From NCBI GenBank assembly GCA_947475475.1, contig CANJOG010000009.1:1-15769 (forward strand): 15,769 bases of DNA. The letters run 5' to 3'. The stretch comes from Acetobacteraceae bacterium. Its GTDB lineage: Bacteria; Pseudomonadota; Alphaproteobacteria; Acetobacterales; Acetobacteraceae. Below the pieces are notes generated by a model, which did not search any database, had not been told where the DNA came from, and worked only from the letters and a program-made list of their open reading frames with translations. This document shows, in pieces, positions 7,250 through 13,102 of this stretch; positions within the stretch are counted from its first letter, which is position 1, and every line of letters starts with the position of its first letter. Both the position numbers and the translations under genes were made by a program.

Positions 7250-7284
7250 AAAAAGCGCGCCGGAAGCTACCTCCCAGCGCGCGC
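7250..7284 (-). terminator. Intrinsic terminator downstream of the diiron-protein gene
   Basis: On the minus strand, GCGCGC pairs with GCGCGC across a 16-base interior in which GGA/TCC can pair further, and the stem is followed by TTTTT. It starts a few bases after the stop codon at 7290 and lies 52 bases before the next gene's start on the same strand, so it should partly or wholly separate the two genes. Confidence 0.65.
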
Positions 7285-7289
7285 GGCAA

Positions 7290-8036
7290 TCAGTTCTTGA
7301 CGGTCGAGTACACGTTCCAAAGATCGAAGAAACGCTCGGAGGTTTCCACCGTGCAGTCATAGACGAACTTCCGCGCTTCCGGCGTCGTGGCGTATTTGGC
7401 CACCAGTTCGATGCCCTCGTCGCCATGCTCCTGGTCCGCCACCACATGCATGGAGAAGAACACAAGGTCCTTGTCCTGCATGCCATAGTTCTTCTTCGCC
7501 GCCTCGATGATGCGGGAGAAGTTCGGCGGCACGAAGGTCTCCAGACCGATGCCGATCGCCGCCAGCGGCACGTACCAGGGGCGGCAATTGGACATGAATT
7601 CGAAGAATTCAGTGACCCGGCGGCCAACCTTCATCTGCTCTGCGTGCCGGGCGGGCTCTGTGTTCATGCCCATGGCGTTGCCGAATTCCAGCAGCAGGTC
7701 CGGATGACCCTTGGTGCGGGTGAAGGTGCCAAGCACTTCTTCCGCCAGGTTCTTCGCCAGGATCGCACGCACGTCTTCATGCGGGCAGGTCACGTAGATC
7801 TGACCAATCCAGGGAAGCATGTTGCGAATATGCAGGTAGAACTGCTCGATCCAGAGATGGATCTGCGGCACAGTGACGGTGCCCGCTTCCATGCCCGTCA
7901 CGAACGGATGGTTGTCCATACCGCGACGCCCGGTCATGCATTCTGCGCGCAGCAAATCAACGAACTCGGTGGGCGTCATCGCCGCGAGTTCGTCCTTCGA
8001 ATATTCACCAGTCCGCGACCCAGTGACCACGTCCAT
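7290..8036 (-). CDS. Candidate haem-oxygenase-like diiron protein (TENA/PqqC/CADD-like fold)
   Basis: A predicted all-helical protein of 248 residues. It has the ligand pattern of haem-oxygenase-like diiron oxidases/oxygenases: HVVADQEH gives His197-x3-Asp201-x2-His204, the spacing I recall for CADD. Glu166 in GIGLETFVPP and Glu99/Glu100 in NLAEE with His111 in GHPDLLLEF would complete a six-ligand site. The segment IHLWIEQFYLHIRNMLPWIG is typical of the PqqC/TENA-like fold. Members of this superfamily oxidise fatty acids, amino acids or amines using O2 and two irons, or act in cofactor synthesis; which reaction occurs here is unknown. ATG at 8036 is preceded by AAGGGAGAG at a suitable distance. 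It diverges from the nitroreductase gene and is followed by a terminator. The fold is a confident call; the metal content is inferred from motif only. Confidence 0.78.
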   Translation of the reverse strand: MDVVTGSRTGEYSKDELAAMTPTEFVDLLRAECMTGRRGMDNHPFVTGMEAGTVTVPQIHLWIEQFYLHIRNMLPWIGQIYVTCPHEDVRAILAKNLAEEVLGTFTRTKGHPDLLLEFGNAMGMNTEPARHAEQMKVGRRVTEFFEFMSNCRPWYVPLAAIGIGLETFVPPNFSRIIEAAKKNYGMQDKDLVFFSMHVVADQEHGDEGIELVAKYATTPEARKFVYDCTVETSERFFDLWNVYSTVKN

Positions 8037-8418
8037 GATCGATCTCTCCCTTTGCCCAGCGGAAATATCCGCATCGTTGCGTCACGCATCATTGGAAGAC
8101 CGATCGTCGGAGGACGCAGCATCACGCGCGGCGGCCTCGCTTCGGCTTCCTCCACCCGGCCCGCAACACGCGCCGGTCAGACTGCCGGGCTATGTCGGGA
8201 CTACTTCCTTGGCGCTTTGTCCAGCGCGAAGGGCGAGACTAGCGAAGCGGACAGACCTGCGCAAGCAAGCAATTCTGCGTGCAGAACGCCATTCTCAGCC
8301 GCTTCACTTGCCCGCCGCCGCGTGCTAGGCCAGAAACGCCCCCGATGCCGCATTACTCGACGGGTGCAGAGATAGACTGCGCCCCGTTGGGATCGGACCA
8401 CAAGCAAAGGGTAGTGAG
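8037..8418. promoter_or_regulatory. Divergent intergenic region between diiron-protein and nitroreductase genes
   Basis: 382 bp without a convincing gene. It must hold promoters for both flanking genes. Two palindromes lie close to the diiron-protein start: the imperfect GCGGAAATATCCGC at 8059-8072 (arms GCGGA/TCCGC) and TGCGTCACGCA at 8078-8088. The rest is GC-rich and I found no persuasive -35/-10 pair, hairpin terminator or small reading frame with a ribosome site. Confidence 0.5.
8059..8088. repeat. Two adjacent small palindromes upstream of the diiron-protein gene
   Basis: GCGGA-AATA-TCCGC at 8059-8072 and TGCGT-C-ACGCA at 8078-8088 lie 23-52 bases upstream of the ATG at 8036, where an operator is expected. 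The first shares a GGATATT(T)CC core, on the minus strand, with the palindrome at 12914-12929. Confidence 0.35.
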
Positions 8419-8982
8419 ATGGAAGCAGTCGAAGCAATCACCACGCGCAGTTCGCCGCGCGCAGTCAGCGAGCCGGCGGTCAGCCGTGACGATCTCGCCA
8501 GGGTCCTGGGTGCCGCCGTGCGCGCGCCAGACCATGGCAAGCTGCGTCCCTGGCGCTTCATCCTGGTCGAGGGCGATGACCGCCTGAAATTCGGCGAGTT
8601 GATGGCCCAGTGCCTCAAGCGCCGCGACCCGGAAGCCACTGACGGTGCCATGCAGGCCGAGCGTGACAAGGCGTTGCGCGCGCCGCTGATCATCATCGTA
8701 GGTGCCGCCACCGACGCGGAGCATGCCAAGATCCCGGAGATCGAGCAGATCCTCGCGGCAGGTGCGGCCACCCAGAACATCATGGTGGCGCTGCATTCGC
8801 TCGGCTATGGCGCGATGTGGAAAACCGGCGGAATTACCTATGACCCGTGGTTCAAGGAGCAGCTCGGCTTCCGCGCCACCGATCACCTCATCGGCTTCGT
8901 GTACACTGGCACCACCACGTCCAGCCTGCCGCAGAAGGACGTGAACTGGCAGGACTACATGATGCCGTTCAAGGCTGGCTGA
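8419..8982 (+). CDS. Nitroreductase-family flavoprotein (YdjA-like)
   Basis: A compact FMN-dependent oxidoreductase of 187 residues, close to the length of YdjA-type members (about 180). The signature is TTRSSPRAVSE near residues 8-18 (FMN phosphate contact), VRAPDHGKLRPWRFILV at 34-50, the central helix AAGAATQNIMVALHSLGYG, and AMWKTGG. Such enzymes bind FMN as a dimer and use NAD(P)H. In catabolic clusters they may reduce or oxidise enone-like or quinone-like intermediates rather than nitro groups, so the physiological reaction is open. ATG at 8419 is preceded by AAGGGTAGTGAG. It is the first gene of a two-gene plus-strand unit with the SnoaL-like gene 85 bp downstream. Confidence 0.9.
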   Translation: MEAVEAITTRSSPRAVSEPAVSRDDLARVLGAAVRAPDHGKLRPWRFILVEGDDRLKFGELMAQCLKRRDPEATDGAMQAERDKALRAPLIIIVGAATDAEHAKIPEIEQILAAGAATQNIMVALHSLGYGAMWKTGGITYDPWFKEQLGFRATDHLIGFVYTGTTTSSLPQKDVNWQDYMMPFKAG

Positions 8983-9003
8983 ATCTCAGCGGCCACGTGA
9001 CTT

Positions 9004-9039
9004 GGATGTCTCTTCCGGGTGCGCCTGGGAGAGACATCC
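9004..9039 (+). other. Intercistronic hairpin between nitroreductase and SnoaL-like genes
   Basis: GGATGTCTCTTCC at 9004-9016 and GGGAGAGACATCC at 9027-9039 pair over 13 positions, one being a U-G wobble in RNA, around a 10-base loop. No T-run follows, so it is probably not a terminator. It would lie in the leader of the SnoaL-like gene and might protect or expose an RNA end, giving different levels of the two proteins. Confidence 0.6.
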
Positions 9040-9051
9040 GCCTAAGCAAAC

Positions 9052-9060
9052 AAAGGGAGG
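9052..9060 (+). promoter_or_regulatory. Ribosome binding site deciding the SnoaL-like start
   Basis: AAAGGGAGG, 7 bases before ATG at 9068. It rejects an in-frame ATG at 9002, which would add 22 residues encoded by the hairpin region. Confidence 0.75.
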
Positions 9061-9067
9061 AACAGAA

Positions 9068-9613
9068 ATGGCATTGAGCACCGAAGACCGCCTCGATCGG
9101 CTGGAGTCACGCAATCAGCTCCAGGAACTGATCACCGGCTACGCGACGGCCTGCGACTATCACGACATGACCCGTCTCGCCTCGTATTTCACCGATGACG
9201 CCACGATCCATTCCGTTGACGGCAAGATGCAGGCCGGGAACAAGAAGGAAATCATGGCGATGTTCCGCCGGATGTTCGCCATCCGCGGTCCGTCCTACCA
9301 TTGGTCGCACGATCTGACGCTCGCCATCGACGCGAACGATCCGAACAAAGGCACCGGCGTCGTGCTCGGCCATGCCGAGACCACGCCGAACAACATCGTC
9401 AGCCTGGCGGCGATGAAGTATCGCGACACCTATCGCCGCGAAGGCGGCCGCTGGCTGTTCGCCTCGCGCGAACTCAGCTTCCTCTACTACATGCCGGCTT
9501 CGGCTTTCTCCGAGCGCTTCAAGGACAAGAACCGCATCCTGGTGCATCCGGGCGAGGCCTATGAGGCCGACTACCCCGAGAAGCTGCCGACCTGGGTGAT
9601 CCCGGCTGAATAA
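9068..9613 (+). CDS. SnoaL-like / NTF2-fold protein
   Basis: A protein of 181 residues with the cone-shaped alpha+beta NTF2-like fold of the SnoaL_4 type. The N-terminal helix RLDRLESRNQLQELITGYAT leads into the motif ACDYHDMTRLASYFTDDATI, followed by beta strands including GHAETTPNNIVSLAAMKYRD, TYRREGGRWLFASRELSF and LYYMPASAFSERF. The family includes polyketide cyclases, ketosteroid isomerase-like proteins, epoxide hydrolases and dioxygenase beta subunits, so the fold gives a hydrophobic pocket but not a reaction. Asp and His residues near positions 30-33 are candidate pocket acids or bases. A role as isomerase, dehydratase or hydrolase for an oxidised pathway intermediate is plausible but inferred. 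The gene follows the nitroreductase and ends just before a strong bidirectional terminator. Confidence 0.85.
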   Translation: MALSTEDRLDRLESRNQLQELITGYATACDYHDMTRLASYFTDDATIHSVDGKMQAGNKKEIMAMFRRMFAIRGPSYHWSHDLTLAIDANDPNKGTGVVLGHAETTPNNIVSLAAMKYRDTYRREGGRWLFASRELSFLYYMPASAFSERFKDKNRILVHPGEAYEADYPEKLPTWVIPAE

Positions 9614-9632
9614 GCCGAGACCACACGCAAAG

Positions 9633-9663
9633 AAAAAGCCGGGCAATCTGCCCGGCTTTTTTT
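9633..9663. terminator. Bidirectional intrinsic terminator
   Basis: GCCGGGCA at 9638-9645 and TGCCCGGC at 9649-9656 form a perfect 8-bp GC-rich stem with a 3-base loop. It is flanked by five A on the left and seven T on the right, so each strand sees a stem followed by a U-run. It sits between the convergent SnoaL-like gene (stop 9613) and the ferredoxin gene (stop 9684), and should end both transcripts. Confidence 0.92.
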
Positions 9664-9683
9664 ATCTGCATCGCTTGCCGCAA

Positions 9684-9902
9684 TCAGCCGATCGGCACCA
9701 GTTCGATCGCTCGGGTCGGGCAGGTCTGCTCGGCCTGATCGACGAGTGCGAGCATTTCCGCATCGGTCACTTCGGCCTGCAACACCACCGCATAGCCGGT
9801 AGCCTTATCGACCTTGAACACGCTTGGGCAGATCCGCTCGCAATAACCGATACCCTGGCAGAAATTCGTGTCCACCGTGACGCGGACGCCCTTGCTCGAC
9901 AT
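9684..9902 (-). CDS. Small P450-associated ferredoxin, probably [3Fe-4S] type
   Basis: A 72-residue single-cluster ferredoxin. Cluster residues are Cys15 and Cys21 in NFCQGIGYCERICP and the distant Cys61 in QTCPTRAIEL. The position that would hold the second cysteine of a [4Fe-4S] site is Ile18, which points to a [3Fe-4S] cluster of the CxxXxxC...CP kind found beside P450 genes. An extra Cys25-Pro26 after the second ligand is a common remnant of the [4Fe-4S] pattern. Its role would be one-electron transfer to the P450 encoded just upstream. The ATG at 9902 gives the usual compact N terminus, MSSKGVRVTVDTNFC; a reading from 9953 would add 17 residues encoded within the P450 gene's end and is unlikely. 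It starts 16 bases after the P450 stop. Confidence 0.9.
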   Translation of the reverse strand: MSSKGVRVTVDTNFCQGIGYCERICPSVFKVDKATGYAVVLQAEVTDAEMLALVDQAEQTCPTRAIELVPIG

Positions 9903-9918
9903 TGTCTCGCCTATCCTC

Positions 9919-11169
9919 TCAGAGTTTGCGCAAAATAACCGGGAAGACACCATAGGCGTCGTGATAGCTCACCGCCATCTTTTGCGGCGGGCTGGCAGGG
10001 TCGAGTTCCACGCCAAGCTCATAGAGCACGCGCAGAATCTTGATCATCGTGCCTTCCGTGCCGGTCAGATCATCCGTGCGATTGAACATGCCGGTCACCA
10101 GCGGACGGCCAATGCACATATGCACACCGCCACCGAACGTCAGGCCCCAGGCCTGCGCACCATGCGGCGCCGCGCGATACGGATTGAAGCCATACGGATC
10201 CGGCCCAAACCGTTCGTCACGATTGGCCGGCGCGAAGAACAGCGCCACGCGCTCATCCTTCTTGATCTGCCGGCCGGAGGACAGCGTCACATCCTCCAGC
10301 GCGATGCGCAGCAAAGTCGGCGCCGGCTGATGCAGACGCAGCGATTCCGTGGCCGCACGGCGCAGGAAGATCGGATCGGTCACCTTCGGCGCATCTTCCG
10401 CATGCGTCTTGCACCACTCGGTCAGGTGCACGATCACATGTGGCAAAGTATGCGTGGTGGTCTGCGTGGACGCCACCAGGAACAGCGCCGCTTCGCGCCA
10501 GATATAGGTCTCATCGCCCGGCCGCGCATCGTCACCCGTCTGGCAGAGAAGCGTGAACAGATCGACCGGCAGGTCTTCCTTCGCGATCTCGCCCGCCTTC
10601 TGCCGGCGGACCAGTTCGCGGCGGCGATCGAGCGAGGGCTGCAGAAACTCGTCGATCAGCATCTTACGGACGGCGAGACCTTCCTTGATCACTTCTTCAT
10701 GATCGCGCGTCGACCACTCCACGGTCGCTGCCTCGCCAAGCCGGTCCACCAACCAGCGGAAGCGCTCCGTCGTCTCAGGGGAATCCACTTTGTCGACGCC
10801 CGTCACCAGCGCCGTAATCCGGTGCAGCATGGTGCGGATCAGCGGCACCAGGTCGGTGCGCACCAGCCCATCGGCCCCACGCCCCTTTTCCTTCAGCTCG
10901 GCAATCACCTTGTCGATCACCGGCGCCAGCGCCTGGCTCTCATAGTAATGCATCGCACTCTTGGAAACGAGCGAGGCGAACAACATCCGCCGTTCCATAT
11001 GGCCAGGACCATCCATCAGCAGCAGGGATTCACCAAAAAACATATGGCTTTCCTGATGCGACCCCTGACGGAACGCGGTCGAGCGCAGAATCTCGTCGAT
11101 CTCCGAATAGGTATCGACCCGCTGCATGTTCTTCACATAGGGCGGTGCGACGAATTCCTGGTCTGCCAT
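9919..11169 (-). CDS. Cytochrome P450 (complete)
   Basis: A soluble bacterial class I P450 of 416 residues with no membrane anchor. It should hydroxylate a hydrophobic substrate using O2 and electrons from a ferredoxin. Landmarks: I-helix VASTQTTTH (233-238 ASTQTT), ExxR at Glu275-Arg278 in ATESLRLHQP, the region NPYRAAPHGAQAWGL, and the haem loop FGGGVHMCIG with axial Cys352. In the I helix the usual acidic residue before the threonine is Gln236, an unusual change shared with the second P450. ATG at 11169 follows AAAGGGAG. The gene lies between ferredoxin reductase (upstream) and the [3Fe-4S] ferredoxin (downstream) in one operon, so its redox partners are on hand. The CYP family cannot be named from reading alone. 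Confidence 0.95.
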   Translation of the reverse strand: MADQEFVAPPYVKNMQRVDTYSEIDEILRSTAFRQGSHQESHMFFGESLLLMDGPGHMERRMLFASLVSKSAMHYYESQALAPVIDKVIAELKEKGRGADGLVRTDLVPLIRTMLHRITALVTGVDKVDSPETTERFRWLVDRLGEAATVEWSTRDHEEVIKEGLAVRKMLIDEFLQPSLDRRRELVRRQKAGEIAKEDLPVDLFTLLCQTGDDARPGDETYIWREAALFLVASTQTTTHTLPHVIVHLTEWCKTHAEDAPKVTDPIFLRRAATESLRLHQPAPTLLRIALEDVTLSSGRQIKKDERVALFFAPANRDERFGPDPYGFNPYRAAPHGAQAWGLTFGGGVHMCIGRPLVTGMFNRTDDLTGTEGTMIKILRVLYELGVELDPASPPQKMAVSYHDAYGVFPVILRKL

Positions 11170-11211
11170 TGTCTCTCCCTTTCCTGCCTATTGGCATTTG
11201 TCATGATCTTG

Positions 11212-11240
11212 GCCCCGCCGGAAGAATTGTCCAGCGGGGC
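11212..11240 (-). other. Weak intercistronic hairpin between ferredoxin reductase and P450 genes
   Basis: GCCCCGC at 11212-11218 and GCGGGGC at 11234-11240 form a 7-bp GC stem with a 15-base loop in the 83-bp gap. On the minus strand it is not followed by a U-run, so transcription into the P450 gene is expected to continue. Confidence 0.35.
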
Positions 11241-11252
11241 AGCCGGCAAATC

Positions 11253-12470
11253 TTAGCCGAGCAGCGACTTCAACGGCACCGCCAGATCCGCCGCCACATC
11301 CTTCGGCACCGCCACACCGGCCGCCAGAATACGCCGCGCCGCCAGATGATCCGCCGGCTTGCCGACGCTGTCCACGGCAATCAGCCTGTCGCCCGCATAG
11401 TACAGCAGCGAGAAGCTTTCGCTATCCGGCACGCCGCGCACGACGAAATTGTCATAGCCCGTCGACAGCCCAGTGATCTGCAACTTCAGATCGGCCTGGT
11501 CGGACCAGAACCACGGTACCGCAGTGTAATGCTCTTCCAGACCCAGAATGCTCGCCGCGGCGGTCTTAGCCTGGTCAATCGCATTCTGCACGGATTCCAG
11601 ACGCGTCGCCCGTCCATAGAGATCGCGATGCGTGGCGACATCACCGGCAGCCACCACCTCGGCAATGCTCGTGCGCGCCCGGTCATCCACGAGGATGCCG
11701 TTACTGCATTCGATACCGACCTGCTGGGCCAACTCCGTCCGCGCCACACCGCCAATGCCTACCACGACAAGATCGGCCGGCAGCAGCGAGCCATCCTGCA
11801 TGCGCACACCGCGCACGCCATTGGCATCGCCTTCGATCCTCTCGATCCGTGCGTTCAGCACCACCGTCACACCGCGCCGCGCATGTGCCGCTGCATAGAA
11901 ATCCGACATTGGCGGCGCCACCACACGCGCCAGCAGCCGGTCCATGGCCTCCAGCACCACCGCCTTCTTGCCGAGCTTCGCCGCCACCGCGGCCGATTCC
12001 AGACCGATGAAGCCGCCGCCAATAACAACGACATTTTCCGCAGCATGCAGACGCTCGCGCATCTCCAGCGCATCGGGAATATCGCGCAGCGTCATCACGC
12101 CCGGCAGATCGCCGCCCGGCAGCGGCAACTTGCGCGCGGCACATCCGGTCGCCAGCGCCAGGTGATCGAAGGAGAACGCCGTCCCGCCAGCCGAGACCAC
12201 ACGCCCACCGCGCAGATCCACCTCGGTGATACGCTCGCCAGAAACGAACTCGATCTTGTTCATCTCATAGAAACCCGGTGCCCGCAGCAACAACTTCTCG
12301 ATCGACGGATCGCCGGTCATATACGCCTTGGACAAAGGCGGCCGCTGATACGGCGCATAGCTTTCCTCGCCGATCAGCAGGATGCGCTCGCCATAGCCCT
12401 TCTCGCGCAACGAGGCCGCGATCTGAAAGCCCGCCTGGCAAGCACCAACGATGACAGTTCCGTTCGACAC
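11253..12470 (-). CDS. FAD-dependent ferredoxin reductase (putidaredoxin reductase-like)
   Basis: A 405-residue reductase that takes electrons from NAD(P)H through FAD to a ferredoxin serving the P450. Domains in order: N-terminal FAD-binding Rossmann (VIVGACQAGFQIAASLREKG), the YQRPPLSKAYM segment typical of oxygenase-coupled reductases, the central NAD-binding Rossmann (VVVIGGGFIGLESAAVAAKLG), the second FAD motif GILVDDRARTSIAEVVAAGDVA, and the C-terminal reductase domain with PWFWSDQADLKLQI. The third glycine position of the first FAD motif is Cys (GACQAG), an uncommon but probably tolerated substitution. The start is GTG at 12470 with no strong ribosome site; no better start exists in frame. 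It follows the [2Fe-2S] ferredoxin gene after 33 bp and precedes the P450. Confidence 0.94.
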   Translation of the reverse strand: MSNGTVIVGACQAGFQIAASLREKGYGERILLIGEESYAPYQRPPLSKAYMTGDPSIEKLLLRAPGFYEMNKIEFVSGERITEVDLRGGRVVSAGGTAFSFDHLALATGCAARKLPLPGGDLPGVMTLRDIPDALEMRERLHAAENVVVIGGGFIGLESAAVAAKLGKKAVVLEAMDRLLARVVAPPMSDFYAAAHARRGVTVVLNARIERIEGDANGVRGVRMQDGSLLPADLVVVGIGGVARTELAQQVGIECSNGILVDDRARTSIAEVVAAGDVATHRDLYGRATRLESVQNAIDQAKTAAASILGLEEHYTAVPWFWSDQADLKLQITGLSTGYDNFVVRGVPDSESFSLLYYAGDRLIAVDSVGKPADHLAARRILAAGVAVPKDVAADLAVPLKSLLG

Positions 12471-12503
12471 GATAAGGCCCGATCTTCTCTTAGGTTGCGG
12501 CGA

Positions 12504-12827
12504 TCAGAGTTGAGTCGCCGGGATATCGATCACAATACCGGCATGGTCCGGCGTGATATTGAGCTGGCAGCTCAGCCGGCTGGTCGGCAGCCGCTCGGAG
12601 GCGACACCTTCCAGCATTTCTTCCTCAAAGCTTTCCATCGCCGGAAAAGCGTTGATCTTATCGCCCGGCAAATAGCAATGGCAGGTCGCGCAGGAGCACG
12701 AACCGCCACATTCGGCAATGATCCCCGGCACGCCATTCTTCAGCGCCGCCGACATCACAGTGTCGCCTTCCTGCGCCTGGACCCGATGCTCAGTTCCGTT
12801 AGCCAGTCTGAAAACAATCTCAGTCAC
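12504..12827 (-). CDS. [2Fe-2S] ferredoxin, putidaredoxin/adrenodoxin type
   Basis: A 107-residue ferredoxin carrying one [2Fe-2S] cluster. The ligands are Cys40, Cys46 and Cys49 in AECGGSCSCATCHCYL, and Cys87 in SRLSCQLN. This C-x5-C-x2-C...C spacing and the length match putidaredoxin (ligands at 39, 45, 48 and 86), so it is the expected partner of the reductase encoded next and of a class I P450. The acidic helix ESFEEEMLEG and the following region are the usual docking surface. The start is GTG at 12827; an ATG 7 bases upstream is out of frame. It is the first gene of the minus-strand electron-transfer operon and diverges from the aldolase operon. Confidence 0.95.
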   Translation of the reverse strand: MTEIVFRLANGTEHRVQAQEGDTVMSAALKNGVPGIIAECGGSCSCATCHCYLPGDKINAFPAMESFEEEMLEGVASERLPTSRLSCQLNITPDHAGIVIDIPATQL

Positions 12828-12913
12828 GTTCCATCACCCTGTATGTGTCACAGCTGGACTTGATGTCCGTTTCACAATCTTTCCCCGATGCGTCAGGCCA
12901 GCAGGCTTGGCAA

Positions 12914-12929
12914 TAGGGGATATTCCCTA
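12914..12929. promoter_or_regulatory. 16-bp palindrome, candidate operator
   Basis: TAGGGGATATTCCCTA is self-complementary at all but one symmetric pair of positions. It sits roughly mid-way between the divergent ferredoxin and aldolase operons, a typical location for a shared operator. No regulator gene for it lies next to it in the window; the IclR protein encoded at 5429 is a candidate only by default. Confidence 0.45.
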
Positions 12930-13092
12930 GAGCCTTACCCACCCGCCGCAAAACGGGACCGCCCCCATAGCACGACCGGCGGCCTGGGGAAATCCGTTTG
13001 AGAATGGCGTTTCATATCCAGAACCCACCCTATCGACCTTGGCGCAACCCTCCTGTAGACATAACCGCAAGCAGGCAAGGCCGGGCCATCCC

Positions 13093-13098
13093 GGGAGG
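13093..13098 (+). promoter_or_regulatory. Ribosome binding site deciding the aldolase start
   Basis: GGGAGG, 4 bases before ATG at 13103. It sets the start 35 codons inside the longest frame; the excluded segment does not resemble any thiolase-family N terminus. Confidence 0.75.
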
Positions 13099-13102
13099 CA
13101 AA

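Larger units (their letters stand above)
12828..13102. promoter_or_regulatory. Divergent control region between ferredoxin operon and aldolase operon
   Basis: 275 bp between two divergent operons. It contains the near-perfect palindrome at 12914-12929, a TGTGTCACA palindrome at 12844-12852 and GGAC/GTCC arms at 12856-12868 close to the ferredoxin start. No convincing -35/-10 pair was seen for either direction. A frame open from 12998 into the aldolase gene is better read as leader, since the strong ribosome site lies later. Confidence 0.5.

Noticed and set aside
8089..8418. A small gene in the gap before the nitroreductase gene
   Set aside because: Short open frames exist here, but none has a ribosome site or a recognisable product.
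9903..9953. Upstream extension of the [3Fe-4S] ferredoxin by 17 codons
   Set aside because: It would overlap the end of the P450 gene and add residues not seen in compact single-cluster ferredoxins; ATG at 9902 fits better.
9868..11256. Long open frame (462 codons) antisense to the P450 gene
   Set aside because: The P450 motifs are unambiguous on the minus strand; this frame gives a composition-biased translation only.
11145..12863. Long open frame (572 codons) antisense to the ferredoxin reductase and ferredoxin genes
   Set aside because: Arg/His/Gln-rich translation with no recognisable domain, spanning two well-supported genes on the other strand.
12998..13102. Upstream extension of the aldolase gene by 35 codons
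   Set aside because: GGGAGG directly precedes the ATG at 13103, and the extra residues do not look like a thiolase-family N terminus.
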